From: Limnomonas spitsbergensis
Taxonomy: Eukaryota > Chlorophyta > Chlorophyceae > Chlamydomonadales
NCBI GenBank assembly: GCA_037349105.1
Contig: JAYJMM010000039.1
Location: 3,957,001-4,021,000 of the forward strand
Length of the DNA stretch: 64,000 bases
Reading direction: 5' to 3'
How positions within the stretch are numbered: the stretch's first letter is position 1; every line of letters starts with the position of its first letter. The position numbers and the translations under genes were made by a program. This document shows, one piece after another, positions 21,957-31,963 of this stretch. The notes below the pieces were generated by a model. It saw only the letters and a program-made list of their open reading frames with translations. It made no database searches and was not told the DNA's origin.

Positions 21957-24900
21957 CTACTCGGCTTGGCCAGGCTGTCCACTAGGCGCCGGGCCGCCAG
22001 CAGTGTACTCTGCGACCTGCCTCATGCACGGCAGCTGCTCGATAGCTTCCGGGACCACCAACTCCTTGTTGCCCTCGACGTTGAGCTTGCGCAGCTTGGT
22101 AAGGGCGGTCAGGTCGCTGGGCAGGCTCTTGAGTTGGTTGTTATTCAGGTAAAGCTCCTACGGGCATACGGGGAGGTGGAGGTTTGCATAAGATTCTTTT
22201 ATTTGCCTGAGGTGTTTGCCTCTAGTGGCTCCGAAAATCATCAAGGAGCCAGTTTCCTTGCCTGCAGGTTTTCGAGGCTCCCGAAAAGGCCCTTGGGTAG
22301 CTCCTGGAACTGGTTGGTGTCTAGCCACAGCTTCTTCAGCGAGCTCAGTAGCCCCAGCTCCAACGGCAGGGTCGTGAGACAGTTATCAAACAGCCACCTG
22401 AGGATGACAAGGAATGGAAAGTATGAACAGGTTGGCCACTCCAGAGCACAAAGGGCAGGCGCGTGGCCTCGTGAGACAATAAACAAACTGTCAACTGATC
22501 GCGATCATAAATCAGAAATGCAAAGGTCCAGAGAAGTATGAATGGTTTTTGATAAGGCGAGCAGTGAATGGTTTTTGATAAGGCGAGCAGCCCAAACTTC
22601 AAAAGCAGGGGGGTGAGACGGTTTTCGAATAGCCACCTGATTGCAAGTGCAAATCAAAACGGTGTTAAGTGTTGAAAGGTATGAAAAAATACGGAAAGGC
22701 AAGAAGCCCCATCTCCAACAGCAGCCGTGTGCAGCAACCAAGCAACCACCAGATCATAGCCACGTTCACACCCCTGTTCACACCTGTCTGCATAATGGTA
22801 TTTTAGCTGCAATTCAGCTACCTCACAGCCTACACTGGGGGGGGAGGGCTGGTGCAGCCAGCCCTGCAGGTTGGGCCACCGGCCGTAGGCTGGTCGAGCA
22901 TTGGTCAATATCAGACCCCAGGCATGGGTGCCCGCCAGCCTAACAAACGTGGTGTGGTGCAGTGGTGCACAGTAAAAGAAACACTGGTGCACACATCTCA
23001 GGACGTAAATACAAAAAGTGTTAGGTGCTCAACCCTCAACCCTTGCACTGACAGCTCTACTAGACCTACCATGTTGCCTAGCACACGGTTTTAACCCTGA
23101 ACCCTGAACCCCCTTGCACGGCCCGCACAACTAGGCCAATCACCTTGCTTAGCTTGCGGTTTGAACCTAAAGACTGTAATCCTTGCGCTACCCGCTCCCC
23201 CAGTATTGCCATGTCCCCAAACATATGATTAAAAATCCTTAACCCTAAACCCTTGCACTCACAGTTCAACTAGGCCAGCCATGTTGCCTAGCTCAGGTGG
23301 CACCTCTGCAATGTGGTTTTCGTACAGAGACAGTCGAGGCAAGGAGGTCAGTCGACCCATCTCGGGGGGGATGTGAGTGATCTTGTTCTTAAATAGAGAG
23401 CTGGCGAAGGAGGGAGGAGGCAGTGGGTGAGTGCATGGGTCAGGAAAAGGGGTCAGGTGTCAATTTTCCGGCGCTTCAGCTACATTTCAGCTTGGCTGGC
23501 GGCGGAGGGTCTAGGCACAGCACCATAATCTTGTGCTTGAACAGAGAGATAGCGAGAGGGAAAAGGGGTAGCCAGAAGGAGCGGAGGCATGCCCATCAGC
23601 CCACAATGGTGGCCGCCCAGAGACCCTCCCAACGTTGGTCAAGGCGCACGCACAACATAAACACTAAACCCTCAACACTTACCAACGTTGGTCAAGGCGC
23701 ACGCACAACATAAACACTAAACCCTCAACACTTACCAACGTTGGTCAAGGCGCACGCACAACATAAACACTAAACCCTCAACACTTACCAACGTTGGTCA
23801 AGGCGCACGCACAACATAAACACTAGACCCTCAACACTTACCAACGTTGGTCAAGGCGCACGCACAACATAAACACTAAACCCTTAACACTTACCAACGA
23901 GGGGTAAGGCGCACGCTCAACAGAAACCCTAAACCCTGAACCCTTGCCAGCGTGGGGTTCAGATGCTTAACAGAAACGCTGAGCCCTTCCCAACCTAGGG
24001 TTAGGATTTCGACATTAACCCTGAACCCTTCCCAATGTGGGGTTTGGTGCACACCTGACAGAAACACCGATGGGGGTGGGAGCAGTATGGGAGCTGTCAG
24101 GATGGGAATATAGAGATATTTCCAGCATCCTGTCCTTCCCCCTCAGGTGAAGGAGGCATACCAGGGCAATTAAAGAGTATGCACACGCGTGGCATCCCTA
24201 GTACGTGTGACATAACTGCTGCGTGAAGAGCGCGCACACAACACTGTTTATTTTAGGGTTTCCAATTTGAAGTCTCAGACCCTAAACCTTAAAACCCTGT
24301 TCAATTTGGGGCGCCTCGGCTGCAGTTCATGTAAGAGCTGGCCTGCGTCTGGCAGGGCTGGGTGTAGAAAACCGCCTGTCGCTCGGGCCACGGCCGTGGG
24401 CCGGCCAAGCTTTGGTCCAATCGGCTCAGCGCTGGCAGCCTGTCAGCCCAGCCCATTAAAGCAAATTCAGTGCACACTTCAGTACACACTGTCAGGCAAG
24501 CCCATAAGCCTGCGCGAGAACCAGGCCCTGCAGAGACCTGGCCCTAAACTCTTAACCCTGCGAGGACCTGACCCTAAACCCTAAACCCTGCGAGGACCTG
24601 ACTCTAAACCGTAACCCTGCGAGGACCTGACCCTGTAAGGGTCTGACCCTAAACCCTCCAACCTCAACCCTTGGCCTCGATCCCCATCACTCACAGGGCC
24701 TCTAGTTTGACGAGGTTGCTGATGGAGGCTGGAATCGAGTCGAGCTCGTTGATGTGCTGCATGAGGTGTGAAAGGGCAGATGGATTCAGATGGGGCATTG
24801 GGGTTCTTCAGAGCGCTGGCCTCGATGGCCCGCCTCTTTTGTATCCCAAGCTAAGCTAGATTCTATAAAAAAAAAGACAAAGGCGACATTCTGTCCCGCT

Positions 24901-27900
24901 CACGACTCATCATCAGAACCAGGTTTGAGAGCAGCTCCCAGGCTTATTGGCAGCCTCCTGAGCTGAAAACATGGGATCGAAGTCCCCTGCCCCCCTCACC
25001 AGTCCTAAACTGACCAATAAAACGCCTTCCTTCTTTTATTTATATGGACCTTAATCCAGCGGCATGTTTCTCCGTTGCTGCTGCATGCTTACATGGTGGG
25101 CAGCCCTGATATGAGGGTTAAGGCTCTGAGGCAGCCTCCTAAGCTATAAACATGGGATCATATTCCCCTGCACCCCTCACCGCATCTGGTCTGACCAGGT
25201 TGGTGAGGAGCCGAAGGCGCTCCGGCAACCGTTTGAGCTGAAACCCTGAAATCAACCCGTCCTGGCCCTCTTAACGCTCCGATTTGAAACAAATTGGTGG
25301 GCAGTCTAAACCTGTAACCCTCAGTTCAAACCTGTAACCCTCAGTTCAAACCTGTAACCCTCAGTTCAAACCTGTGACCCTCAGTTCAAACCTGTAAGCC
25401 TCAGTTCAAACCTGTGACCCTCAGTTCAAACCTGTAACCCTCATTTCAAACCTGTAACCCTCAGTTCAAACCTGTGACCCTCAGTTCAAACCTGCAAACC
25501 CTCAGTTCAAACCTGTAACCCTCAGTTCAAACCTGCAACCCTCAGTTCAAACCTGTAACCCTCAGTTCAAACCTGTAACCCTCAGTTCAAACCTGTAACC
25601 CTCAGTATAAACCTGTAACCCTCAGTTCAAACCTGCAACCCTCAGTTCAAACCTGTAACCCTCAGTTCGGACCTGTAACCCTCAATCTAAACCTGTAAGC
25701 CTCAATCTAAACCTGTAACCCTCAATCTAAACCTGTAAGCCTCAATCTAAACCAGTAACCCTCAGTCAAACCTGTAACCCTCAGTTCAAACCTGTAACCC
25801 TCAGTCCAAACTAAACCCCTCTGTCCGGCAGCTCACCGCTCCTAGTCGGACCAGGTTGGTGAGCAGCCCGAGGCTCTCCGGCAACCGCTTGAGCTGGTTG
25901 CAGTTGAGCGACAGCCAGGTGAGGTCCGTCATGCAGCCCAGCTCCTCAGGCAGAGACACCAGGCGGTTGCTGTGTAGTGACCTGCAGACGAGGGTGTGGG
26001 GCGTGTAAGGTATGCCAATATGCCATACAGCCCAGCTCCTCAGGCAGAGAAACCAAGCGTTTGCTGACCTAGTGACCTGCAGATGGGGGTGTGGGGCAGG
26101 TGAGGGTGTGAAGCAGTGACACCAGTCGGTTGCTGGGCAGAGACTTGCATGAGTTGAGGGTGCGGTGTACGTCAGGTGGGATATTTTGATGGTCCAAACC
26201 AGTGACAAAGGTGACATGTGAGGCAGGGGAATGGCAGGGGCATAAGATGGTTGTTGTGAAGCATCTTGTGAATCTGCAGATGCCGAGACATGCAGGTGAA
26301 GTGTGAGGTGCGAAGAGGGGGTCAGGTGTGAGGCAGGAAGGATAAGCATTGAAGCACTTCATAAATACTTTCGCAAGATCGAAACCATTTATGGGGGTGA
26401 GGTGGGAGGCAGGGACACAAGTCATTAGCTGGGCAGAAACCATGAATACGGTTTAGGGGACATATACGGAATATAGTACCCGTATAAATGGTATATACAC
26501 GTACATCTCAACCATATATTGGGTTCAGGGTACATAAACCCTAACCCTAAACCCTAACTATATAAGGGTGCAACCACCCCTAGGTATGAGGCAGGTGGGG
26601 GTGCACTGACAAGGTGCAAAACGGGAATTAGCTTTAGGGGGCAGGGAGAGGGTTGATAGGGGGCAGGCAGGCAAGGGACAAGTCACTACCTCCCAAACTG
26701 TCCAGGTTGTATGATTCACAAACCTAACACCCTCACATCTGCCTCATCATTGGGGTTGATGGTACAGGATGTATGGTTCACAAACCCTACACCCTCACAT
26801 CTGCCTCATCAGTGGGCTGTAGGTCAAGGTTTTAGAGCTCCAAACCCTCAATCCTGACATCAGCCTCACCTGTGACAGCTGACATAGCCACCTTATATGC
26901 TTTATCAGTGACAGATGACAGATCCCTGGTTACAAAGTTAGGTGGAGCTGGACAACCGCCTCATCTCTCCCTGACACTCACACCTGCCTCGTCAGTGACA
27001 GCTGACACACTTACATCTGCTTCATAAGTGGCAGCTGGAATAGCTCTGGAGGTACTGTCTTGAGCTCGTTGCTGTGAAGGTCGATGCGAGTGAGGCTTCG
27101 CATGCCCAGCAGGGAACCTGCACACACCTCCTCCAGCTTGTTCTCGCTTAGGTCCCTGTGAAAGCAGTGGGGACGTGATTTCATATACAGTTCAGCTACA
27201 TCAATGCTGACGAGGCTGCGCATGCCCAGCAGGGAGCCTGTACACACCTCCTCCAGCTCATTGTCGCTTAAATTCCTGTGAAAACACGTCAGTATGTACG
27301 GTACTGCTTTAGCCACATTTCAGCTGCTGAGGCCGTGCATGCCCTGCAACAAACCTGTACAAGCCATTTTTTTTTAGTGAGTGGTATACCACTATCAGCT
27401 ACAGTTCAGCTAGTCCCGGCCACAAGCCCCTGGTTCGGACAGCCCTGCTGCTTGGTCCCTGAGAAACACACAGAAGCATTCAGATAAACAATATGTGGCT
27501 GCACCTGCCCTGCAAGGAACTTGTACACACGCCTCCTCCAGCTTGTCCTCGCTTCGGTCCCTGAGAAACACACATACACGTTTAGCTGCAACGATGTGAG
27601 TCAGGCTGCGCATGCCCAGCGGGGAACCTCTACACATCTCCTCCAGCTTGATCTCACTCAGATCCCTGAAACACATGGAAGACAAACTGTCTCAGCCACA
27701 GTTCAGCTAGTCTGGCTGCACAACCCCAGCTTGATGCGAGTGAGGTTACACCGACACAACAGGGCTGGGTCTTACTCGCTTCCATGTGAAAACAGAGGAA
27801 AAGGAGCTACATCAATTTCAGCTAAAAAAACAAGAAAATCAGCTTAAAATTCCGGGAACTTTGCAGCAAAAATCCACCAACATCAATGCTGTTAGTGAGG

Positions 27901-30900
27901 CTGGGCCTGATCTGCAAGGAATGTCTATACACCTCCTCCGGCTTATTTTCAATCGGGTACCTGTACAAACAACCAGAAAATCATTTCAGCTACATTTCAG
28001 CTACATCCATGCTGGTGGGGCTGTGCATGCCCAACAAGGACCTGTTAAACACCCCCCCCCCCCCCCCAGCTTGATCTTCCTTGGTTCCCTGAAAGCAATG
28101 CATCGGGGACCAGCCGCTCGGCTACAATTCAGCTACAGGGGGGCCTGCAACACACCTCCACCATGTAGCTCTCACTTCAGTCCCGGTGAAACAATGCAGC
28201 ACGAGCCTTGTTCTTTTTGAAGTTGCTTCAGCTACAATTCAGCCACATCACGGCCTATGGCCGAGTGGAGGAGGTGCAGCAAGCCCAACCGCTTGCCCTC
28301 CCTTGGTCCCAGAAAGAAAGAAAGAAAGCAACGCCCCGTGGGGGGCGTGAGAGTTAAGGAAACAGCGCAGCCTGGGCCGAAGCCACATCCGCACCGTTAC
28401 CCTCAGGTCTCAGAAAGGTATGGGAAGGTACCCCTGTCCATGTTATGGAGGTTCAGCTGTAGTCCAGACTAAGGCTTTAGGGAAATGGCGTAAGGGAGTG
28501 TTAGCTGCAGTCTAGCCATAGGGTTCAGGGTTAGGGGACTTCTAGCTACACTTCAACCAAATGTCCAAGGTTAAGGAAGTTTCAGCTCCAGTCCAGCCAA
28601 GGGGCCAAGGCAAAGGATTTATGGAATTTCAGCTACAGCCCGATCCTATCGCGGCCTATAGCCACAAGCCATGCTGCTTGTACTCGCACACGCCCTGATT
28701 CAAATCGAATGGGAGCACCCGCTTGGCTGAGCAAGAAGATAACGGAACGGGAGCTGACCCAGCCACTAGGAATGACGTGCACTACCACAAAATAGATAAC
28801 ATTATCATTGCACATAAAATAATTACATGCCGATCCCTAGGTATGGGAAGGGGCCTGTCACTTAGGGGGTATGGGTATCACCACCCAGGATGCCAGCCGC
28901 TGTTTATTTTTAGGCACCTCAGCTACAATTCAGCTACAAACCAGCCAAAGCCAACAGGCCTGCGGGTCGTGTTGCAGCGAGTCCAGCTGCCTTGGCCACC
29001 AGCTGTAGGCTGCTCAAAAAATGTTCTGTATCGGCCCCCAGTGGTGGCCGCCCGGCAGCCCCTCTAAAGTGATTTGGCGAGCCCTAAAATAAGAACCGCC
29101 GGCGTCTTCTTGAGGAAATTGTAGAAATAACACGCCATAGTATCCTTAACAATACCCCTTTGCATACCCTCATTATCACCTAATTACTTAGACCCGCTCA
29201 GACCCATTTCAACTTGCATCCCCACTCACAGCCACTCCAACATGTCCAGACACGACAGCTCCAAAGGCGTCTTCTTGAGCAGGTTCGAGGACATCTCCAG
29301 CTTCTTCAGATTCACTAGCTTGGACACTTCTGCGGGCAACTCCCGCAACAGGTTTTGCCCTAAAGACCTGGTGTGGGGTGGGGGGGGGGTCAGGGTCAAG
29401 TGGAGGGCTGCAAGATCCAGGTTGGAAGCTGGTTGGAAGGTATTGCCAGCATCTTCATTTGCACGAACTTGGACATTTCTGCAGGTCATTCTCGCAGCAG
29501 CTTACACCCTTGAGAGATGGTGGTGGTGGTGTGTGAGGGGGGGGCAGGGTCCAGGTGAGGGCTGGAGGGTGCAGGTATGAGAGTATTTTCTTCAACCGCA
29601 CCAGTGGGGACACTTCTACAGACTATACACACAACAGATCCTGGCCTCGAAACCAGACGAGAGAGTGGTGAGTGGAGAGGCAGGGGCAGGGCGGCGACAC
29701 GCTGGCGATTGCTTTACGGAGCAATATGGTCAACGGGGAGACACGAGGCGAGGGGCCTCCTTACGGCGTCGTTCACATCCGAACCACAGCTATTTGTTGT
29801 TAAAGGCACCATAACAGGTTGGGTGTTTTAAAGCGCACCAAAACATTGTGGGTGAAGGTTGCCTACGGCAGAAGATCCGGGGAGCAGGGCGCCAGGGCTT
29901 GTAGCTATCTTTGTTCAAATGTGATGGTAACGGCGCGGATGTGGCTACGGCCCCAAGCCACGCTGTTTGCTTAACCTCCACGCCCTAATAGGGCGTAGCT
30001 TTCTTCCTTTCTTTGTTCAAATGTGCAAACAAAAAACTGACTCACAAAGCTTCAAGGGAGGTCAGCAGCCCGATCTCGGCCGGAAGCTTCCGGATTCCAT
30101 TGTTTGACAGCCACCTGTGAGACGCAGGGATGACACCGCAATGAGATGTTTGTTTGCCGCAATGCCATCCAGGAACATCGCCTCAACGCCTTGCTTTCCA
30201 ACATCGCCTCGACGCTTTGCTTCAGCAAAGCTAGAGCGCCTGACAGCAGGTCTATGGGGCCCCCACCATTTTTTGATCAAGGCCGCAACCCTTGATGCCC
30301 CCAACATGGGCGGCTCCCATACCCAGTGAGACACGTCGCAGAGGGTCACAGGCGAGCCATGACCCCATGACCCCTGCTTTGGCCTGATCAGTGGGCTCCC
30401 AAAGTCTATGAGACGCGGCGCAGAGGATCACTAGGCGGCCACAAGCCCTGCTTTGACCACTGTGGTTATTGACCCCCTTTATATGTGAGACGCGCCACAG
30501 AAGATCACTTTGTGGCCATGAACTATGTTGGACAGCCACCAGGGACAGAGCACGGCAGAGGATCACAGCACGTGCTGCTTTCAGGGAGGTCCAGCTACAT
30601 CTCAGCTACATCTCAGCTACATCTCAGCGTATGGATGTACGGGACTCCTGCAGCCAGGCGCCTGCTGCTTGGATCAGTGCTTATTTTTTCTACGAATCCA
30701 CCTTTGACGGGCCGCCACCTGGCCGCCATAGGCCCCGATTATGTCCAAACCTGGACCGGCCTACGACTGGTGGCCAGAGCAGCAACGCTGGCCACACACA
30801 GGGCCTCCAGCCAGCGGCCTGTGTTAAGCTGACATGTACCGGTAGCTAAATCACGAAAAAGGAAACACTGACTGGCATGGACCGCCGACCAAAGCCATAC

Positions 30901-31678
30901 AAATGTGGTCCCCATCAGCCCAGTGACAAGGCTTCATGAGAAGGAGTTTAGGTTACGGTTCAGGGTTCAGGGTTCACACTTACAGGTGTGCCAGCATGGG
31001 GAAGGATTCACAGAAGACCACTGGGATGCATGGCAGGACGCATGATTCAACCATCCTAGGACGAGGAGGAGGAGGAGGAGCAGTTGTTAATTCAGTTGAT
31101 GTAGCAGGTACGGTATGGTCACTGATACAGTCCAGGGGAAATTGGCAGCCAGAAGTTCAATTGGCTGGTTGGTACAGCCTTCAGGCAAACTCCTAAAACC
31201 TTGATTCGAAAGGACCAGGCAGGCCAGGCTTTGGTCTCTACGAGATGCAGCAGTCAGGCAGGCACACAGGCATTATGTTTGCCAGACCTCTGGGAAATGG
31301 CGGGGAAATGGTAGGATGAGAGAACAAATTGAAGAGCGGCATCAAATGTTTAAAATACAGCACCAGATGTTGTAAGCGTGACAGGTGAGATGGTGCCTAA
31401 CCTCTGATTGCCTGTTTCAGAGTTCTGCAGCCATGTGAGAAGAAGCTGACGAGAAGGTTCATGTGTGGATGGCATCTAGCAGGATGCCTAGGAGTCAACC
31501 CTCTTGAGCTTTTCAGCAAGATTTGAACCTACAGCTCTGTCAGGTGCCCGTCTTGGCCGAGTGTAATTCTGCTCCACGCTTGTGGATCGTCTCCCAGCCA
31601 TTCCTCCTCAAGCAATGGGCTCCTGGGGTTCGCCTCCCGCAGAGACAGCAGCCCCGTGAAGAGCTGCATACCCGACAT
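21957..31678 (-). CDS. Leucine-rich-repeat protein, 10 exons
   Basis: Minus-strand gene, exons 31678-31533, 31055-30984, 30114-30046, 29367-29230, 27155-27015, 25981-25837, 24756-24695, 23400-23263, 22397-22262, 22157-21957. The phases agree at every junction and the sum is 1248 nt, 415 residues plus stop. The N-terminus (about 50 residues, ending WSRITLGQDGHLTEL) looks like an LRR cap. The rest is about 14 repeats of the 23-residue LxxLxLxxNxLxxLPxxLxxL type, for example LFKNKITHIPPEMGRLTSL, and the tail is short and Gly/Pro-rich. Exon sizes of 69, 138, 141, 138 and 136 nt show one or two repeats per exon. Intron 9 uses a GC donor (CAG then GCAAGG). No kinase, membrane or NB-ARC domain is seen; probably a soluble protein-binding scaffold (SHOC2/PIRL-like in pattern). 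Its introns are full of decayed exon copies. The exact start is less sure. Confidence 0.85.
22540..22760 (-). pseudogene. Two decayed copies of LRR exon 22397-22262
   Basis: Reading the minus strand, 22637-22540 gives WLFENRLTPLLLKFGLLALS after an AATCAG acceptor, matching the real exon's WLFDNCLTTLPLELGLLSSL. About 22740-22690 gives a weaker third version ending LLLEMGLLAF. The pair lies upstream of the exon in the gene's direction. The GATAAGGCGAGCAG word is itself repeated. Confidence 0.75.
22806..22975 (+). repeat. Dispersed CAGCTACA/GGCCACCGGCC element, copy
   Basis: One of the cleanest copies: TTTTAGCTGCAATTCAGCTA, CTGGTGCAGCCAGCCCTGC, GGGCCACCGGCCGTAGGCTG, GTCGAGCATTGGTC, then CGTGGTGTGGTGCAGTGG. 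It is in an intron of the minus-strand LRR gene and oriented opposite to it. Confidence 0.75.
23625..23900 (+). repeat. 53-bp minisatellite, about 5 copies
   Basis: Unit begins ACCAACGTTGGTCAAGGCGC and ends AAACACTAAACCCTCAACACTT, nearly identical in the central copies and decaying towards 24060. It includes a CTAAACCCT telomere-like word. It lies in an intron of the LRR gene; I could not derive it from an adjacent exon. Confidence 0.9.
24305..24450 (+). repeat. Dispersed CAGCTACA/GGCCACCGGCC element, copy
   Basis: Contains CGGCTGCAGTTCATGTAAGA at the start, GGCAGGGCTGGGTGTAG, GGGCCACGGCCGTGGGCCGG and CCAAGCTTTGGTCCAATCGG, in family order. Intron of the LRR gene. Confidence 0.6.
24510..24680 (+). 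repeat. Telomere-like CCCTAAACCCTGCGAGGACCTGA tandem segment
   Basis: About five units of CCTGACCCTAAACCCTAAAC/CCTGCGAGGA type. The CCCTAAA words equal the plant/green-algal telomere heptamer. Such words are sprinkled through many introns in the window (26530, 51900, 61430-61820), so this is not a telomere end. Confidence 0.7.
25190..25246 (-). pseudogene. Pseudo-exon copy of the end of LRR exon 25981-25837
   Basis: Minus-strand reading LKRLPERLRLLTNLVRPDA with an acceptor and a GTGAGG donor, against LKRLPESLGLLTNLVRLGA in the real exon. It is 57 nt, phase neutral and still potentially spliceable. Including it would repeat half an LRR, so I left it out of the main model; an alternative transcript is possible. 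Confidence 0.7.
25290..25810 (+). repeat. 20-bp CTCAGTTCAAACCTGTAACC minisatellite, about 25 copies
   Basis: Highly regular array with variants GTGACC, GTAAGC and CTCAATCTAAACC. It sits between the pseudo-exon at 25190-25246 and the real exon at 25837, that is, between two copies of the same exon end. On the minus strand the unit has a weak resemblance to the pseudo-exon's acceptor (CAGGGTTTCAGCTCAAAC). Confidence 0.95.
25990..26435 (-). pseudogene. Decayed copies of LRR exon 25981-25837
   Basis: Fragments matching the exon start recur upstream in the gene's direction: about 26030-26085 (CCCAGCTCCTCAGGCAGAGA on the plus strand), 26115-26160 (minus reading SLPSNRLVSL) and 26400-26430. Between them is a GGGGTGAGG-rich spacer. 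Similarity falls with distance from the intact exon. Confidence 0.7.
27156..28200 (-). pseudogene. Array of seven or more decayed copies of LRR exon 27155-27015
   Basis: Minus-strand readings include NLSDNELEEVCTGSLLGMRS at about 27275-27200, DRSEDKLEEACVQVPCR near 27560-27500 and DLSEIKLEEMCRGSPLGMRS near 27665-27590. Weaker copies lie near 27350, 27740, 27930, 28050 and 28150. The intact exon reads DLSENKLEEVCAGSLLGMRS. The unit is a partial exon plus intron sequence containing TTTCAGCTACA words, so the dispersed repeat word appears to have been amplified together with the exon. A C run of about 17 bases is at 28055. Confidence 0.85.
28915..29065 (+). repeat. Dispersed CAGCTACA/GGCCACCGGCC element, copy
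   Basis: Shows CTCAGCTACAATTCAGCTAC, GTGTTGCAGCGAGTCCAGC, TGGCCACCAGCTGTAGGCTG, then CGGCCCCCAGTGGTGGCCGC, the full family order, inside an intron of the LRR gene. Confidence 0.7.
29400..29640 (-). pseudogene. Two decayed copies of LRR exon 29367-29230
   Basis: The plus strand at 29445-29510 (CATTTGCACGAACTTGGACA, TTTCTGCAGG) repeats the exon's ATTCACTAGCTTGGACACTT, CTGCGGGCAAC. A shorter piece, GGGGACACTTCTACAG, is at 29605. Both lie upstream of the exon in the gene's direction. Confidence 0.65.
30120..30580 (-). repeat. Tandem GAGACGCGGCGCAGAGGATCAC segments next to LRR exon 30114-30046
   Basis: Four loose copies (about 30330, 30408, 30487 and 30548) share GAGAC, GCAGAGGATCAC and GGCCAC words. 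They follow GCCACCTGTGAGACGC at the intact exon's acceptor, so they are likely copies of the acceptor region. Confidence 0.55.
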
Positions 31679-31963
31679 GTTTCGAGCGCAAGCTATTCGA
31701 CTGTTTCAACGGATCAAAGATTTGATGGCCGGCATTGGCTCTGTCCCACGCAGCAACTGATCCGCAAGTTCGTCTGTTGCTGCCGACGTGGATGGGTTTC
31801 GAATCCCGAATCTGGAAGACGCTATCTTCGCCGTACTCTGCCACACTTCGAAAGCATGCGCATGCGTGTGTGCCACCAGGCTTAAACATCAGGTCATACA
31901 AATGGCTACATATCCTTCTACATCATAATTTACGCAGTATACATAGCATCGTACATAGAAATA
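31679..31963. promoter_or_regulatory. Divergent intergenic spacer (putative bidirectional promoter)
   Basis: The LRR gene's proposed start codon (minus, 31678) and the monooxygenase start (plus, 31964) are only 285 bases apart. An AT-rich stretch with TTACGCAGTATACATAGC lies about 25-45 bases before the plus-strand ATG and could be a TATA-like element. If the LRR start codon is further upstream the spacer is shorter still. Confidence 0.45.

Noticed and set aside
24510..24680. Chromosome end (telomere)
   Set aside because: CCCTAAA words are diluted by other sequence and lie in the middle of a gene.
31608..31901. Minus-strand ORF of 97 codons starting MYDLMFKPGG
   Set aside because: Out of frame with the LRR first exon, which overlaps it and has an LRR-cap pattern and an in-phase donor; kept only as a weak alternative.
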